Shown here: positions 37,339 to 45,807 of the stretch, one piece after another
Layout of the letters: the number at the start of each line of letters is the position of its first letter
Numbering within the stretch: position 1 is the first letter of the stretch
Origin: Deltaproteobacteria bacterium
Lineage (GTDB): Bacteria > Myxococcota > JACPTQ01
DNA: 59,058 nt
NCBI GenBank assembly: GCA_016192705.1
Contig: JACPTQ010000083.1
Span: forward strand, 1 to 59,058
Direction of reading: 5' to 3'
Made by a program: the position numbers and the translations under genes
The notes under the pieces: model-generated
What the model saw: only the letters and a program-made list of their open reading frames with translations
Told to the model about the DNA's origin: nothing
The model's database searches: none

Positions 37339-38364
37339 GTGCCTCCCTCTCCCGCGCTCAAGACCACGCTCAAATGGCTCCTGTCGGCGGCACTCGGCCT
37401 CGTCTTCTTCTGGCTCGCGTTTCGTGGCGTCGACGCTGAAAAACTCTGGGCCGCGCTGAAGCGCGCTGATTACACACCGCTTGTTCCATTTTTCGCGTTC
37501 GGCGTTGTCATCCAAGTCATAAAATCGGTCCGCTGGGCCATCCTTCTAAGGCCACTCGGCCCGGCGACGGCGTGGCGTATCTTCAACGTGTCAAACACCG
37601 GATGGATGCTCGCCGGCCTAATTCCGTTTCGCATGGGCGAATTCGCGCGGCCTTATCTCATCTCCGAACGCGGTGGCATCTCAATGACGGCGGCGCTTGC
37701 GACGGTCGTTGTGGAGCGGGTCTTTGACGGACTTGCCGTGACCGCGTTTTTTTTCCTGTCGACGCAGCTCGTAACAGGCGTCGTCATCCCCACGGGTGTG
37801 ATTGCGTTTGGTTTCGTCGCGTTGGCCATCTTCTCGGGCGCGCTCGTCGCCATCGTTGGGACAGCGATCTGGCACGACAAATCGATTCGCTTTTGGACCC
37901 GAGCGTTGTCGCTCATTTCGCCGAGGCTCGCTGCAAAACTTGTCGGACTCCTCGAGAACTTCCACGCCGGACTCCGCGCCCTTCCACGACGTCGCGATTT
38001 GGCGCTTTTCGTCTTCTATACGTTTGCGTATTGGATCATCAACATCGCGTCAATGCACATCTTATGCGGCGCCTTCGACATTTCGATTTCCTGGGAAGGG
38101 TCGATGTTCGCGTTGGCGGTCGTCTGCTTATCGATCATGATCCCCGGCGGGCCAGCGAACGCCGGGACGTTCGAAGCCGGCGTGAAGACGGCCCTCGTCG
38201 AGGTTTTTCGTACCGATGCCGCAGTCGGCGCCGCTTACGCGATCGTCCTACACGCGGCCACGGTCGTCGTCATGGTGGCCTTCGGTGTCGCGTCAATGTT
38301 TTCGCATCACGGGAACCTCGCGGCTGCAGCGCTTCGACGTCGCGAAGGCCCGCCCGTGGCATGA
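37339..38364 (+). CDS. UPF0104/LPG-synthase TM-region membrane protein
   Basis: 341 residues with about eight membrane helices. Signatures of the lysylphosphatidylglycerol synthetase N-terminal/UPF0104 family: FKSVRW-like VIKSVRWAILLRP, NTGWMLAGLIPFRMGEFARP, ERVFDGLAV and a late PGGPANAGTFE. Family members are flippases or lipid-modifying integral membrane proteins, often beside glycosyltransferases. GTG start 6 bases after the dehydrogenase stop; its own stop overlaps the GT2 start (ATGA). Probably moves or organises a lipid-linked sugar. Confidence 0.85.
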   Translation: MPPSPALKTTLKWLLSAALGLVFFWLAFRGVDAEKLWAALKRADYTPLVPFFAFGVVIQVIKSVRWAILLRPLGPATAWRIFNVSNTGWMLAGLIPFRMGEFARPYLISERGGISMTAALATVVVERVFDGLAVTAFFFLSTQLVTGVVIPTGVIAFGFVALAIFSGALVAIVGTAIWHDKSIRFWTRALSLISPRLAAKLVGLLENFHAGLRALPRRRDLALFVFYTFAYWIINIASMHILCGAFDISISWEGSMFALAVVCLSIMIPGGPANAGTFEAGVKTALVEVFRTDAAVGAAYAIVLHAATVVVMVAFGVASMFSHHGNLAAAALRRREGPPVA

Positions 38365-39299
38365 ACGTCTCGGGCTGCGTTCCGGCACGCGATGAGGAAA
38401 AGAACCTCGGCGCTTGCCTCTCCGCTATCGCGACCCAAACCCGTTTTCCGCTCGAAGTCTTTGTCGTCAACGACGGCTCCACGGACAAAACTGGGGCCAT
38501 CGCCAACGAATTCGCCGCGCGCGATTCAAGGTTTCGCATCATTGAGACGGCCGGTGTTGGACCCGGCGCCGGACGCAACGTCGCCCTTTCGCAAGCCGCG
38601 GGCGACATCATCGCATTCACCGATGCTGACGCAATTCCGCGTCCCGACTGGCTCGCCGAGCTTGTCGCAGTCTTTACGTCTTGCCACGCGGACGTAATCG
38701 GCGTTGGCGGCGCGCAGGCAATTCCTGACGACGCGAGCCCCTATGAGCGGACGGTTCACGAATTCCTTGCGACCTTCGGATTTGTTTCCGAGTATCTGCG
38801 CACCGACGAGCACACCGTCGCAACACGCCATATCCCCACCGTGAACGCGGCCTACCGCGTCTCCGCTCTTCGTGCGGTGAGTGGTTTTCGCGAGGACCTC
38901 TTTCCATGCGAGGACCTCGACCGACGACTCCTCGCGCGCGGCGGGCGCCTTCTCTTCAGGCCCACCGCTGTCGTTGCGCACCACCGCCCCACGTCGCCTG
39001 CATCGTTTCGCCGCATGATGCGGTCGTACGGTCGCGGACACGCGCGGCTCGTTCGCGTCCACGGTCCTTATCGCCTCCTTCACGCAATGCCGTTTATTGT
39101 CGCCGCGAGCGCACTCGGCGCCGTTGTGGCCCCCTTCCCCGCGCGCAGCCTTACGCTTCCAAGTGCGGCCGCGGCGTTCCTCGCGCTGACACTTAAGGTT
39201 GGCTCGCCAACGACAGCGGTACTTTTCTCGAAGATGCTTACGGTCGCGGTATTCGAATGGCACTGCGGCTCTGTTGAGGGCCTAAGAGGAGACGCTTGA
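38361..39299 (+). CDS. Family 2 glycosyltransferase
   Basis: 312 residues, inner-membrane associated. GT-A fold motifs: CVPARDEEKNLGACLSAI, VVNDGSTDKTG, a DADAIPRPDW metal-binding DxD, and FREDLFPCEDLDRRLLARGG (acceptor/base ED motif). Two hydrophobic segments lie near the C terminus. The ATG overlaps the preceding stop. The frame is open for about 470 bases upstream, but that part is only the shadow of the membrane protein gene. Donor and acceptor sugars cannot be inferred. Confidence 0.9.
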   Translation: MNVSGCVPARDEEKNLGACLSAIATQTRFPLEVFVVNDGSTDKTGAIANEFAARDSRFRIIETAGVGPGAGRNVALSQAAGDIIAFTDADAIPRPDWLAELVAVFTSCHADVIGVGGAQAIPDDASPYERTVHEFLATFGFVSEYLRTDEHTVATRHIPTVNAAYRVSALRAVSGFREDLFPCEDLDRRLLARGGRLLFRPTAVVAHHRPTSPASFRRMMRSYGRGHARLVRVHGPYRLLHAMPFIVAASALGAVVAPFPARSLTLPSAAAAFLALTLKVGSPTTAVLFSKMLTVAVFEWHCGSVEGLRGDA

Positions 39300-40033
39300 T
39301 GGATAAGGGAATGAAAGTCGCCGTTGTCACTGGCGGAAATCGCGGACTCGGTTATGCAACGTGTGACGCTCTTGCTTCGCAAGGATTTCACGTCGTCTTG
39401 ACGAGCCGCGACGACGTCAAAGGCAAAGCGGCAGCCGCTCGCCTTGCGGCAACTGCAGCGTCGATTGATTTCGTACGGGTCGATGTTGAACGCGACGACG
39501 ACGTTACGCGTCTCGTGGAGTTTGTCACGAAAACGTTGGGCCGCATCGATGTTCTCGTCAACAACGCGGGTATCGCTCTCGATGGCAACACGGCCTTGCG
39601 AGATCGCCCCGACGCGCTCAGTGTCTTTGCCGCCGACTTCGGGGTTATTCGGCAGACGTTCGAAACCAACACGCTCGGTTCGCTGCGGGTGGCCCTCGCA
39701 GTTATCCCCTCGATGCGCGAACGAAACTTTGGCCGCATCGTCAACGTCTCGAGTGGCATGGGCGGGCTTACCGAGATGAACGGCGGGTGCCCCGGCTATC
39801 GCCTGTCGAAAGCCGCGCTCAACGCCGTCACCCGAATTCTCGCGGACGAGCTCAAGGGCTCAAATGTCCTCGTCAACTCGGTTTGTCCCGGCTGGGTTCG
39901 AACCGACATGGGCGGGGAGAGCGCACCGCGCTTACTCGCCGAGGGGGTTGCCGGCATCGTTTGGGCGGCCACCCTCCCCGACGGTGGACCATCGGGCGGT
40001 TTTTTTCGCGACGGCCAACCGATCGCCTGGTAG
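39299..40033 (+). CDS. Short-chain dehydrogenase/reductase
   Basis: 244 residues, classical SDR. VVTGGNRGLG nucleotide motif, VNNAG, NVSSGMGG with the catalytic Ser, YRLSKAALN with Tyr-x3-Lys, and PGWVRTDMGG. Closest in layout to carbonyl-reductase-like SDRs with a long segment before the active-site Ser. The start overlaps the GT2 stop by one base (TGATG) with GAGGAG just upstream. Position suggests a role in modifying a sugar or lipid precursor, but SDR substrates are not predictable. Confidence 0.9.
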   Translation: MDKGMKVAVVTGGNRGLGYATCDALASQGFHVVLTSRDDVKGKAAAARLAATAASIDFVRVDVERDDDVTRLVEFVTKTLGRIDVLVNNAGIALDGNTALRDRPDALSVFAADFGVIRQTFETNTLGSLRVALAVIPSMRERNFGRIVNVSSGMGGLTEMNGGCPGYRLSKAALNAVTRILADELKGSNVLVNSVCPGWVRTDMGGESAPRLLAEGVAGIVWAATLPDGGPSGGFFRDGQPIAW

Positions 40034-40043
40034 CCGCCGCGCG

Positions 40044-41687
40044 CTAAAACACGTCGTCTTTGCTCTCCGCGCCGGCAACCGCTGCCCGAACAAGTCGCCA
40101 AAGTTCGAGCGCGCGCTCTCGAAAACCCGCGCGCCGCCTCGCGGGCGTCGTGAACAGTTCTCGCACCGCCGTCCGCGAAACTTCTCCATCGATGACCAAA
40201 CGAAAGAGCGCGTCTCCAAGCACAAGCCCGATGGCGCGCGAGACACCCAGCGCGAGCCGCGTGTCACGCCGAATCGCCCGCGCTTCTTTTTCAGACTCTG
40301 TTTCGCCGCGCCGCACCGCCGGCAACGCATCAAGAACCGCCCGCGCGATCGCCCTTTCACGCCGAGTGCCACGCGCGGTGCCCTCCGCCATCGCCTTCAA
40401 ATCGGTGAGCTGCGCGCACTTGCGCTTATGGTTGACGACCCGCGACGCAAAAAAACCGAGCGCACGAAAGACGACGCGCCCCAGAAACGACCGAAAGCCC
40501 TGATCGAAGGGAAACGCGAGCCCACCCCGCGCAGCCAAAAACGCCGCGGCTTCCTCCGCAGCCCGCCCTAGATCGTGCGCCGGCAAGTAGATGAGGCCGA
40601 GCTTCCCGACGAAAAAACTCTGCCCCTCGACGATTAAATTCTCGAGAACCGCGACGCTCCGCTCTCCTTTGAGCCGACGCAAAAACTCAAGGTCATCGAG
40701 TGTGGAGACGCTCACGTCGTGAAGGCCATCACGCGCGAGATCGAGAAAGCCGGCCACCTGGTCGATGCACGCATAAACCTCATCGTTGTACGTATCGACC
40801 TCCGCCTCTTCGGCGCTGTCCTCGTCCTCCGCGTGAAATCCATTCGAGCCGCCGGCACGCTCAAACCACGAAAGATACGACTGCAATTTGATCCAGGGTG
40901 GCGTATTCATCACGCAGTAAACGCCATCACCCATTTCAAGAACGTCGGCGTCATGCTCTCGACCCGATTCGGCGAGTCGCCAGTACAGCGTCTCGCTGTT
41001 CTGATAGACGATGATTCGACGCACCGTCCGCCCGCGTCGCTCCAGCTCTTCGTCAACGAGTTGCGGTAAGTGTCGCCGCGCCACATGCAAGTCGCCGAAA
41101 ACGACAAAGATCAGAGCACCCGGGTTTGCCAGCGCGGCGTCAGCGATCCGACGCGCCGCAAATCGATCGCGCGCGCCGAGGCGATGAAGGTCGTCGTACG
41201 CTCCGGAATTGAGCGCCACAACGCGAAGCCCGTGCAGACGCGCAAATGCAAGCAGTGCCCGATACGGCTCCCACGGGAAACCCCACGTTCCCGCCCAGTC
41301 AATTTCACGCAAGAACTCGGCGTCGTCGGCCTCCCCCCGCATGTACGCGTCAAGTTTCGCCTGCTGCGACGCGAGCACCATCTCGATTCCGAGAACGACG
41401 TTGGGGCGCTCCGGCACGATGTCGCGCAACAACTTGATGTTCGTCTTTTGCGCCTGCTTCAACGTATGATAATCGCCAACAAAAACGATGTCGGTTTCTT
41501 TTACCGCCTCAATGAGCTCCACCTTCGTCGCGAGCCGTCGAAAATGTCGAAACTCGCTCTTGTATTCGTTGTAGTAGTGCCGAAGCGGCGCCGGCAAATG
41601 CCCAAGGTGGCGCCGGATTTCGCGCTTCAGCCCGCGAAGGGTGCCGCGCTGAATCTCGAGCAAGTGTTGATGCGCATGCCCGGGCAC
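40044..41687 (-). CDS. ChaN-like protein with a helical C-terminal extension
   Basis: 547 residues, GTG start with GGGAGGAG about 4 bases upstream. Residues about 60-230 match the ChaN heme-binding lipoprotein fold: VGDYHTLKQAQ, VLGIEMVLASQQAKLDAYM, IDWAGTWGFPWEPYRALL and a FGDLHVARRHLP end. Unlike ChaN there is no signal peptide or lipobox, so it is likely cytosolic. The C-terminal 250 residues are helical, charged and unfamiliar. Ends 10 bases from the convergent SDR gene. Function unknown; heme binding is only a family hint. Confidence 0.75.
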   Translation of the reverse strand: MPGHAHQHLLEIQRGTLRGLKREIRRHLGHLPAPLRHYYNEYKSEFRHFRRLATKVELIEAVKETDIVFVGDYHTLKQAQKTNIKLLRDIVPERPNVVLGIEMVLASQQAKLDAYMRGEADDAEFLREIDWAGTWGFPWEPYRALLAFARLHGLRVVALNSGAYDDLHRLGARDRFAARRIADAALANPGALIFVVFGDLHVARRHLPQLVDEELERRGRTVRRIIVYQNSETLYWRLAESGREHDADVLEMGDGVYCVMNTPPWIKLQSYLSWFERAGGSNGFHAEDEDSAEEAEVDTYNDEVYACIDQVAGFLDLARDGLHDVSVSTLDDLEFLRRLKGERSVAVLENLIVEGQSFFVGKLGLIYLPAHDLGRAAEEAAAFLAARGGLAFPFDQGFRSFLGRVVFRALGFFASRVVNHKRKCAQLTDLKAMAEGTARGTRRERAIARAVLDALPAVRRGETESEKEARAIRRDTRLALGVSRAIGLVLGDALFRLVIDGEVSRTAVRELFTTPARRRAGFRERALELWRLVRAAVAGAESKDDVF

Positions 41688-41757
41688 TCGACTCCTCCCA
41701 TGGATCTAAGGATAGGGACGTCGACTCGGCATCTCAAGTAATTTTGCGAGCCATCTG

Positions 41758-41780
41758 CCATGAAGCCAGTGGCTTCATGG
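41758..41780. repeat. REP-like hairpin, copy 2
   Basis: Perfect 10-bp arms CCATGAAGCC / GGCTTCATGG with loop AGT, in the 113-base gap between nth and the ChaN-like gene. Shares the AAGCC-NNT-GGCTT core with 300-318 and 59019-59037. It could also act as a terminator for nth, but no U-run follows. Confidence 0.6.
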
Positions 41781-41800
41781 CGCGAGCAATCTACCGAAAT

Positions 41801-42457
41801 CTATCGAGGGTGCTTGACGCCAATGCGCGGGCAGAGCGTCGCGAGTGGGCAAATCGAGCATCGCGGCGACACCGGCTGGCAAACATTCCGCCCAAACTGA
41901 ACGAGCAAGTCGTTGATCGGAATCCAGTACCGGCGCGGAAGAGTTTTGCGAAGGGCACTCTCCGTCTCGTCGGGAGCGCGCGTTTTGACATAGCCCCAAC
42001 GGTTGGTCACACGATGAACATGGGTGTCGACGCAAATGCCCGGTCGCCCATACCCCAGCGTGACAACAAGGTTTGCCGTCTTTCGGCCGACGCCCTTGAG
42101 AGTCAAGAGCGCATCGATTGTGTCTGGGACTTGGCCTCTGAATCGCTCGATGATGTCGCGCGAAACCGCGTGAATTGTCGCCGCCTTCGTTCGATAAAAA
42201 CCGACCGGATAGACTGTTTTAGCGATCGCCGCCTCCGGCAACGCCAGCATCTTCTGTGGCGTTTCGGCCAGCGTGAACAGCCTCGCCGCCGCAACGTCGG
42301 TGACTTCGTCCTTCGTGCGCAACGAAAGGAGACACGCAATAAGCGTCCGATACGGATCACGATCCGGCACCGCAACCGAGATCCCCGTTTTCTGAAAACC
42401 CCTATTTGTTGATTCGACGGCTCTGAACACGCGCGCTAACACCCGATTGGAGATCAC
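41801..42457 (-). CDS. nth: Endonuclease III (DNA glycosylase/AP lyase)
   Basis: 218 residues; removes oxidised pyrimidines and cleaves the abasic site in base excision repair. Helix-hairpin-helix LKGVGRKTANLV with catalytic Lys, catalytic Asp in CVDTHVHRVTNR, and the [4Fe-4S] Cys pattern C-x6-C-x2-C-x5-C (CQPVSPRCSICPLATLC). The GTG at 42457 forms a GTGA overlap with the stop of the GH57 gene, which makes it preferable to the in-frame TTG at 42466. It is the last gene of the kinase-glgC-GH57 chain, an unusual setting for nth. Confidence 0.95.
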   Translation of the reverse strand: MISNRVLARVFRAVESTNRGFQKTGISVAVPDRDPYRTLIACLLSLRTKDEVTDVAAARLFTLAETPQKMLALPEAAIAKTVYPVGFYRTKAATIHAVSRDIIERFRGQVPDTIDALLTLKGVGRKTANLVVTLGYGRPGICVDTHVHRVTNRWGYVKTRAPDETESALRKTLPRRYWIPINDLLVQFGRNVCQPVSPRCSICPLATLCPRIGVKHPR

Positions 42458-44571
42458 GCGGACCAATCCTCGCGCTCTTTTTCAACGCTCGCGCGAACCA
42501 ATTCAATCTCGCCCGTCGCTGGAAACCGCGATACGACCGCTTCGCCCAACACGACCTCCACGGAAAATGCGCCGCGTTCGCCGACACGCCATCCGACGTC
42601 GTCGCATCGAACCGACCATTTCGCCGTTCGCGCAAAGTGCGCTTCTACGCCCCCCGGCCCGGCGTCGTCCGGAAGTCGAATCTCAACCAGCGACGCGCCG
42701 ATTCTCAACCGCATGTGAAGCGAGAAACGGCGCCACTCCTTCGCGGCCGTTCGCAAACGGAAGCAGAGTCGCGTCGCATCGAATCCGAATTCGAGCAGCT
42801 CAAACGGCCGCGTGGCGAGCGCCATCGTTCCCCCCGACTCGCCGGTTGCTGCACCGGCTACCGCAAGTCCCGCGCCGCGCCAGTCGTAGAATCCATCGAT
42901 GTCCCGCGACATGTCGGGCGAAATCATCCGTTCGGGTGGCCTCACCGCGAGACGCGTGACCGCTGACCGGATCGGGCGCTCGAGCGCCTCAGGAACCAGA
43001 AGCCCCGCTGCGCGGTACGCGGCGCGCAAGTGCCCGCGAAAGAGCGCGTCGAAATCATCCGCAAACGGCGTATCAAAATCGTCCCCAAACCACCAAAACC
43101 AATCCGACCCCTCCGCGCGATAAAGGTGCTCCCACGCCGCTCGCCATCTTTCCTCATCCGCGCCCGCCCCCGCTCCCGATGCTTCTTTCCTGCTGCAGAT
43201 TCTCTTCTCCTCCGATCTCTGTGCTCTCTCTGTCTCTGTGGTTTCTCTCCTCTTCTCTTCGTCCATAAGCGCCTGGCGCGCCGCGACCACCGCATCCCAC
43301 GCACGATTCTTTTCGGCGTGCCCGGTCCAAATCCGAAACGAAGCATCGATCCACGATCCCGCATGAAGACGCTTGAGCGCCACAGCGTCTCCACGCATCG
43401 CCGCGTCGCCAATCAATTCGGCGCAGACCCGCGCTCCTTCGCCACCCGACAAGCTGCTCGATAGCGCCTCCAAAAAGGGGCGCCCATTGTCATCGTATGC
43501 TTCCCACGGGTTCTCGCCATCGAGCATGACGAACACAACGCCGTCTTTGGGCGCCGCCTCGACGCGGCGAAAAAAATCTTTCACAGCATCCAGAGTCCCC
43601 ATCTGCGCATAGCGAAAGCCGATCGCATCAGATATCTCGTGGTCGCGAAACACGAGCCGAACACCATGATACTCATACGGCCTATAAATCGCCGACCGCG
43701 GCGCTTCGATCGATTTTAGAAGGACGCCCTCATCGCTCGCTGCGAAGGCGAACCCAGCATCCGCAATGGCCTCTACCGCTTCCGGCGATACGCTCCCCTC
43801 CGAGGGCCACACGCCGCGCGGCCTCACACCGAAAACCCGATGCGCGATCTCCCCGGCGCGACGAAGCGCTGTCACGGCATCGCTCGGCGCGTGAACTGGC
43901 TTCCCCGCAATGAGCGGCAAAATGGGGTGGTCAAACGGCGATACCGTAACTTCAATCCGATGGTTGCGCGCGAGCGCCCGATACGCTTCGAGAACGCCGC
44001 GCGCGCACGCGTCGTGAACCTCAAGGAGCGCCGCCCGATCTTCTTCGGAATACCCTCGCCCCTTTTTCTTTAGCGCCCGAACAACGGGAAATCTTTGCTC
44101 GGCTGCAAATCCGCACCACGCCAAGAGAAACAGCACCTGCAAATCGCGCAGCTCCGTCGCTCGAAACCCGCGCGCGATTTGCGGAAAAAGCTCCTCGTGC
44201 GGATTCTCCCCGCGCTTCTCAAAAAGCTGCGCATAGCGCGGGACCGGCTTGACGGCGCGACCGCGATTAACCGCGAAAAGATTCCGAACGGCCCACGCAC
44301 GTTCACCGACATCGTAGTCCTCGGGACGCTTTCGAAGCAGATCGAACCACGCATCGTGCGCCGCGCCGCACTCGAGTTCTTCGAGCTGTGACAACAGCAC
44401 GCCCGAAAAATTCACCGTGTGTCGCACATCGAACCACCCAAATACGGACGCCATGTCCGTATAGCTCCGCGCGGCATGAAGCCGAACCCATGGCATGCGC
44501 GCAATTCCCGTTTCGGCGACCCGATAATCGGGCTGGTGCATGTGCCACAAAAACGAAACGCGAGACGCCAT
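42454..44571 (-). CDS. Glycoside hydrolase family 57 (alpha-amylase/branching type)
   Basis: 705 residues. N-terminal FLWHMHQPDYR with the family His, nucleophile Glu in GVWPSEGSVS, and acid/base Asp in VFVMLDGENPWEAY; a late GSDWFWWFGDDFDT motif matches bacterial GH57 enzymes acting on alpha-glucans. Residues about 435-465 are an insert (TTETERAQRSEEK then GAGAGAD) encoded by a family B repeat and a hexamer tract, placed just before the WRAAWEHLYRAEGSDWFWW segment. The frame is intact. It lies 6 bases downstream of glgC, fitting glycogen or other alpha-glucan turnover. Branching versus amylase activity cannot be told. Confidence 0.9.
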   Translation of the reverse strand: MASRVSFLWHMHQPDYRVAETGIARMPWVRLHAARSYTDMASVFGWFDVRHTVNFSGVLLSQLEELECGAAHDAWFDLLRKRPEDYDVGERAWAVRNLFAVNRGRAVKPVPRYAQLFEKRGENPHEELFPQIARGFRATELRDLQVLFLLAWCGFAAEQRFPVVRALKKKGRGYSEEDRAALLEVHDACARGVLEAYRALARNHRIEVTVSPFDHPILPLIAGKPVHAPSDAVTALRRAGEIAHRVFGVRPRGVWPSEGSVSPEAVEAIADAGFAFAASDEGVLLKSIEAPRSAIYRPYEYHGVRLVFRDHEISDAIGFRYAQMGTLDAVKDFFRRVEAAPKDGVVFVMLDGENPWEAYDDNGRPFLEALSSSLSGGEGARVCAELIGDAAMRGDAVALKRLHAGSWIDASFRIWTGHAEKNRAWDAVVAARQALMDEEKRRETTETERAQRSEEKRICSRKEASGAGAGADEERWRAAWEHLYRAEGSDWFWWFGDDFDTPFADDFDALFRGHLRAAYRAAGLLVPEALERPIRSAVTRLAVRPPERMISPDMSRDIDGFYDWRGAGLAVAGAATGESGGTMALATRPFELLEFGFDATRLCFRLRTAAKEWRRFSLHMRLRIGASLVEIRLPDDAGPGGVEAHFARTAKWSVRCDDVGWRVGERGAFSVEVVLGEAVVSRFPATGEIELVRASVEKEREDWSA
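43199..43260. repeat. Small dispersed repeat, family B copy 2
   Basis: CTCTGTGCTCTCTCTGTCTC followed by TGTGGTTTCTC, flanked by CTTCTCCTC tracts. Same consensus as the copies near 20940, 50630 and 52740. Translated in frame inside the GH57 gene; a GCGCCC-type hexamer tract lies directly beside it at 43160-43190. Confidence 0.7.
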
Positions 44572-44577
44572 TCGCCG

Positions 44578-45807
44578 CTATTTCGACACAACGGTGTGTT
44601 TCGGCACCACCGTGATCCCGCTGTCCGTCACTGTAAACCCGCGCGCGCGATCCTGCGCCGCATCGAAGCCAACCTCCGCGCCCGGCTCGATGAGAACATG
44701 TTTGTCGACGATGCCCTGCCGAACCCGCGCGTGACGTCCCACGGTGACCCCCTCAAACAAAACCGAATCCTGAATCGCCGCGAACGAATTGACGCGTACG
44801 TTCGCCGACAGAATAGAGCGTTCGATTCGCCCGCCGCTGACGATGCACCCATTCGACACGAGCGAATCGCTCGCCATTCCGACGCGGTTCCCCGCGCGAT
44901 CGGCAAAAACAAACTTCGCTGGTGGGTTCGGATAGTTCGCCGTTCGAATCGGCCAGTCGCGGTTGTAGAGGTTGAACGACGGCGTAACGGCGATAAGATC
45001 CATGCTGGCGTTGAAATACGCGTCGAGCGTCCCGATGTCCTTCCAATATCCCCGCTCGCTCTCGACCATCCCCGGAACCGAGTTCTGCGCAAAATCGTAC
45101 GCGTAGCACGGCGCGCGGTTGATCATCGTTGTGAGGATGTTCTTGCCAAAGTCGTGCGAGCTCTCCGTTCCCGCATCGCGTGTCAACTCGCGTATCAGCG
45201 AAGTCGTTTTGAAAACGTAGTTCCCCATCGACACAAGCGCGCGCGTCGGATCGCCCGGCATCGGCTTCGGCGATTTCGGTTTCTCTTCGAACCCAACGAT
45301 ACGCCACGACGCGTCGACTTCGACGATTCCAAATTCGTGCGCCTCCGATACGGGTACGGGAATCGTCGCGACCGTGAGGTCCGCATCTCGTTCAACATGC
45401 GCGTCGAACATGAGCCGCACGTCCATTCGATAAATGTGATCCGCGCCAAAAACGAAAACGTGGTCCGGCTGCTCGTCGGTGATGATATCGAGACTCTGAA
45501 AAACTGCGTCGGCCGAACCCTTATACCAGTCGGGCCCCAGCCGCTGCTGAGCCGGAACAGCCTCAACAAACTCATCAAGCATCAGCGCCAGTCGCCAGCC
45601 GCGATTCAAGTGCGCGTTGAGCGAGTTGGATTTGTACTGCGTGAGAACCTTAATCCGGCGGAACCCCGAGTTGATGAAGTTCGACAAGACGAAATCGATG
45701 ATGCGGTATCGACCACCGAACGGAACGGCCGGCTTCGCGCGATCGCGCGTGAGCGGCCAAAGCCGGCGCCCCTCCCCGCCCGCAAGCACCATGACGAGCG
45801 ACTTCAT
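44578..45807 (-). CDS. glgC: Glucose-1-phosphate adenylyltransferase
   Basis: Makes ADP-glucose from ATP and glucose 1-phosphate, the committed step of bacterial glycogen synthesis. 409 residues. [19 protein letters not shown] at the N terminus, [37 protein letters not shown], and [11 protein letters not shown]; a left-handed beta-helix region at the end. The start overlaps the stop of the Ser/Thr kinase gene (ATGA) and GH57 follows after 6 bases. Co-expression with a kinase suggests glycogen synthesis may be coordinated with signalling; direct phosphorylation is only a guess. Confidence 0.96.
   Translation of the reverse strand: MKSLVMVLAGGEGRRLWPLTRDRAKPAVPFGGRYRIIDFVLSNFINSGFRRIKVLTQYKSNSLNAHLNRGWRLALMLDEFVEAVPAQQRLGPDWYKGSADAVFQSLDIITDEQPDHVFVFGADHIYRMDVRLMFDAHVERDADLTVATIPVPVSEAHEFGIVEVDASWRIVGFEEKPKSPKPMPGDPTRALVSMGNYVFKTTSLIRELTRDAGTESSHDFGKNILTTMINRAPCYAYDFAQNSVPGMVESERGYWKDIGTLDAYFNASMDLIAVTPSFNLYNRDWPIRTANYPNPPAKFVFADRAGNRVGMASDSLVSNGCIVSGGRIERSILSANVRVNSFAAIQDSVLFEGVTVGRHARVRQGIVDKHVLIEPGAEVGFDAAQDRARGFTVTDSGITVVPKHTVVSK

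Noticed and set aside
37893-38360. Upstream extension of the family 2 glycosyltransferase
   Set aside because: It overlaps the membrane protein gene in another frame with Arg-rich nonsense; the GT-A motif begins right after ATG 38361.
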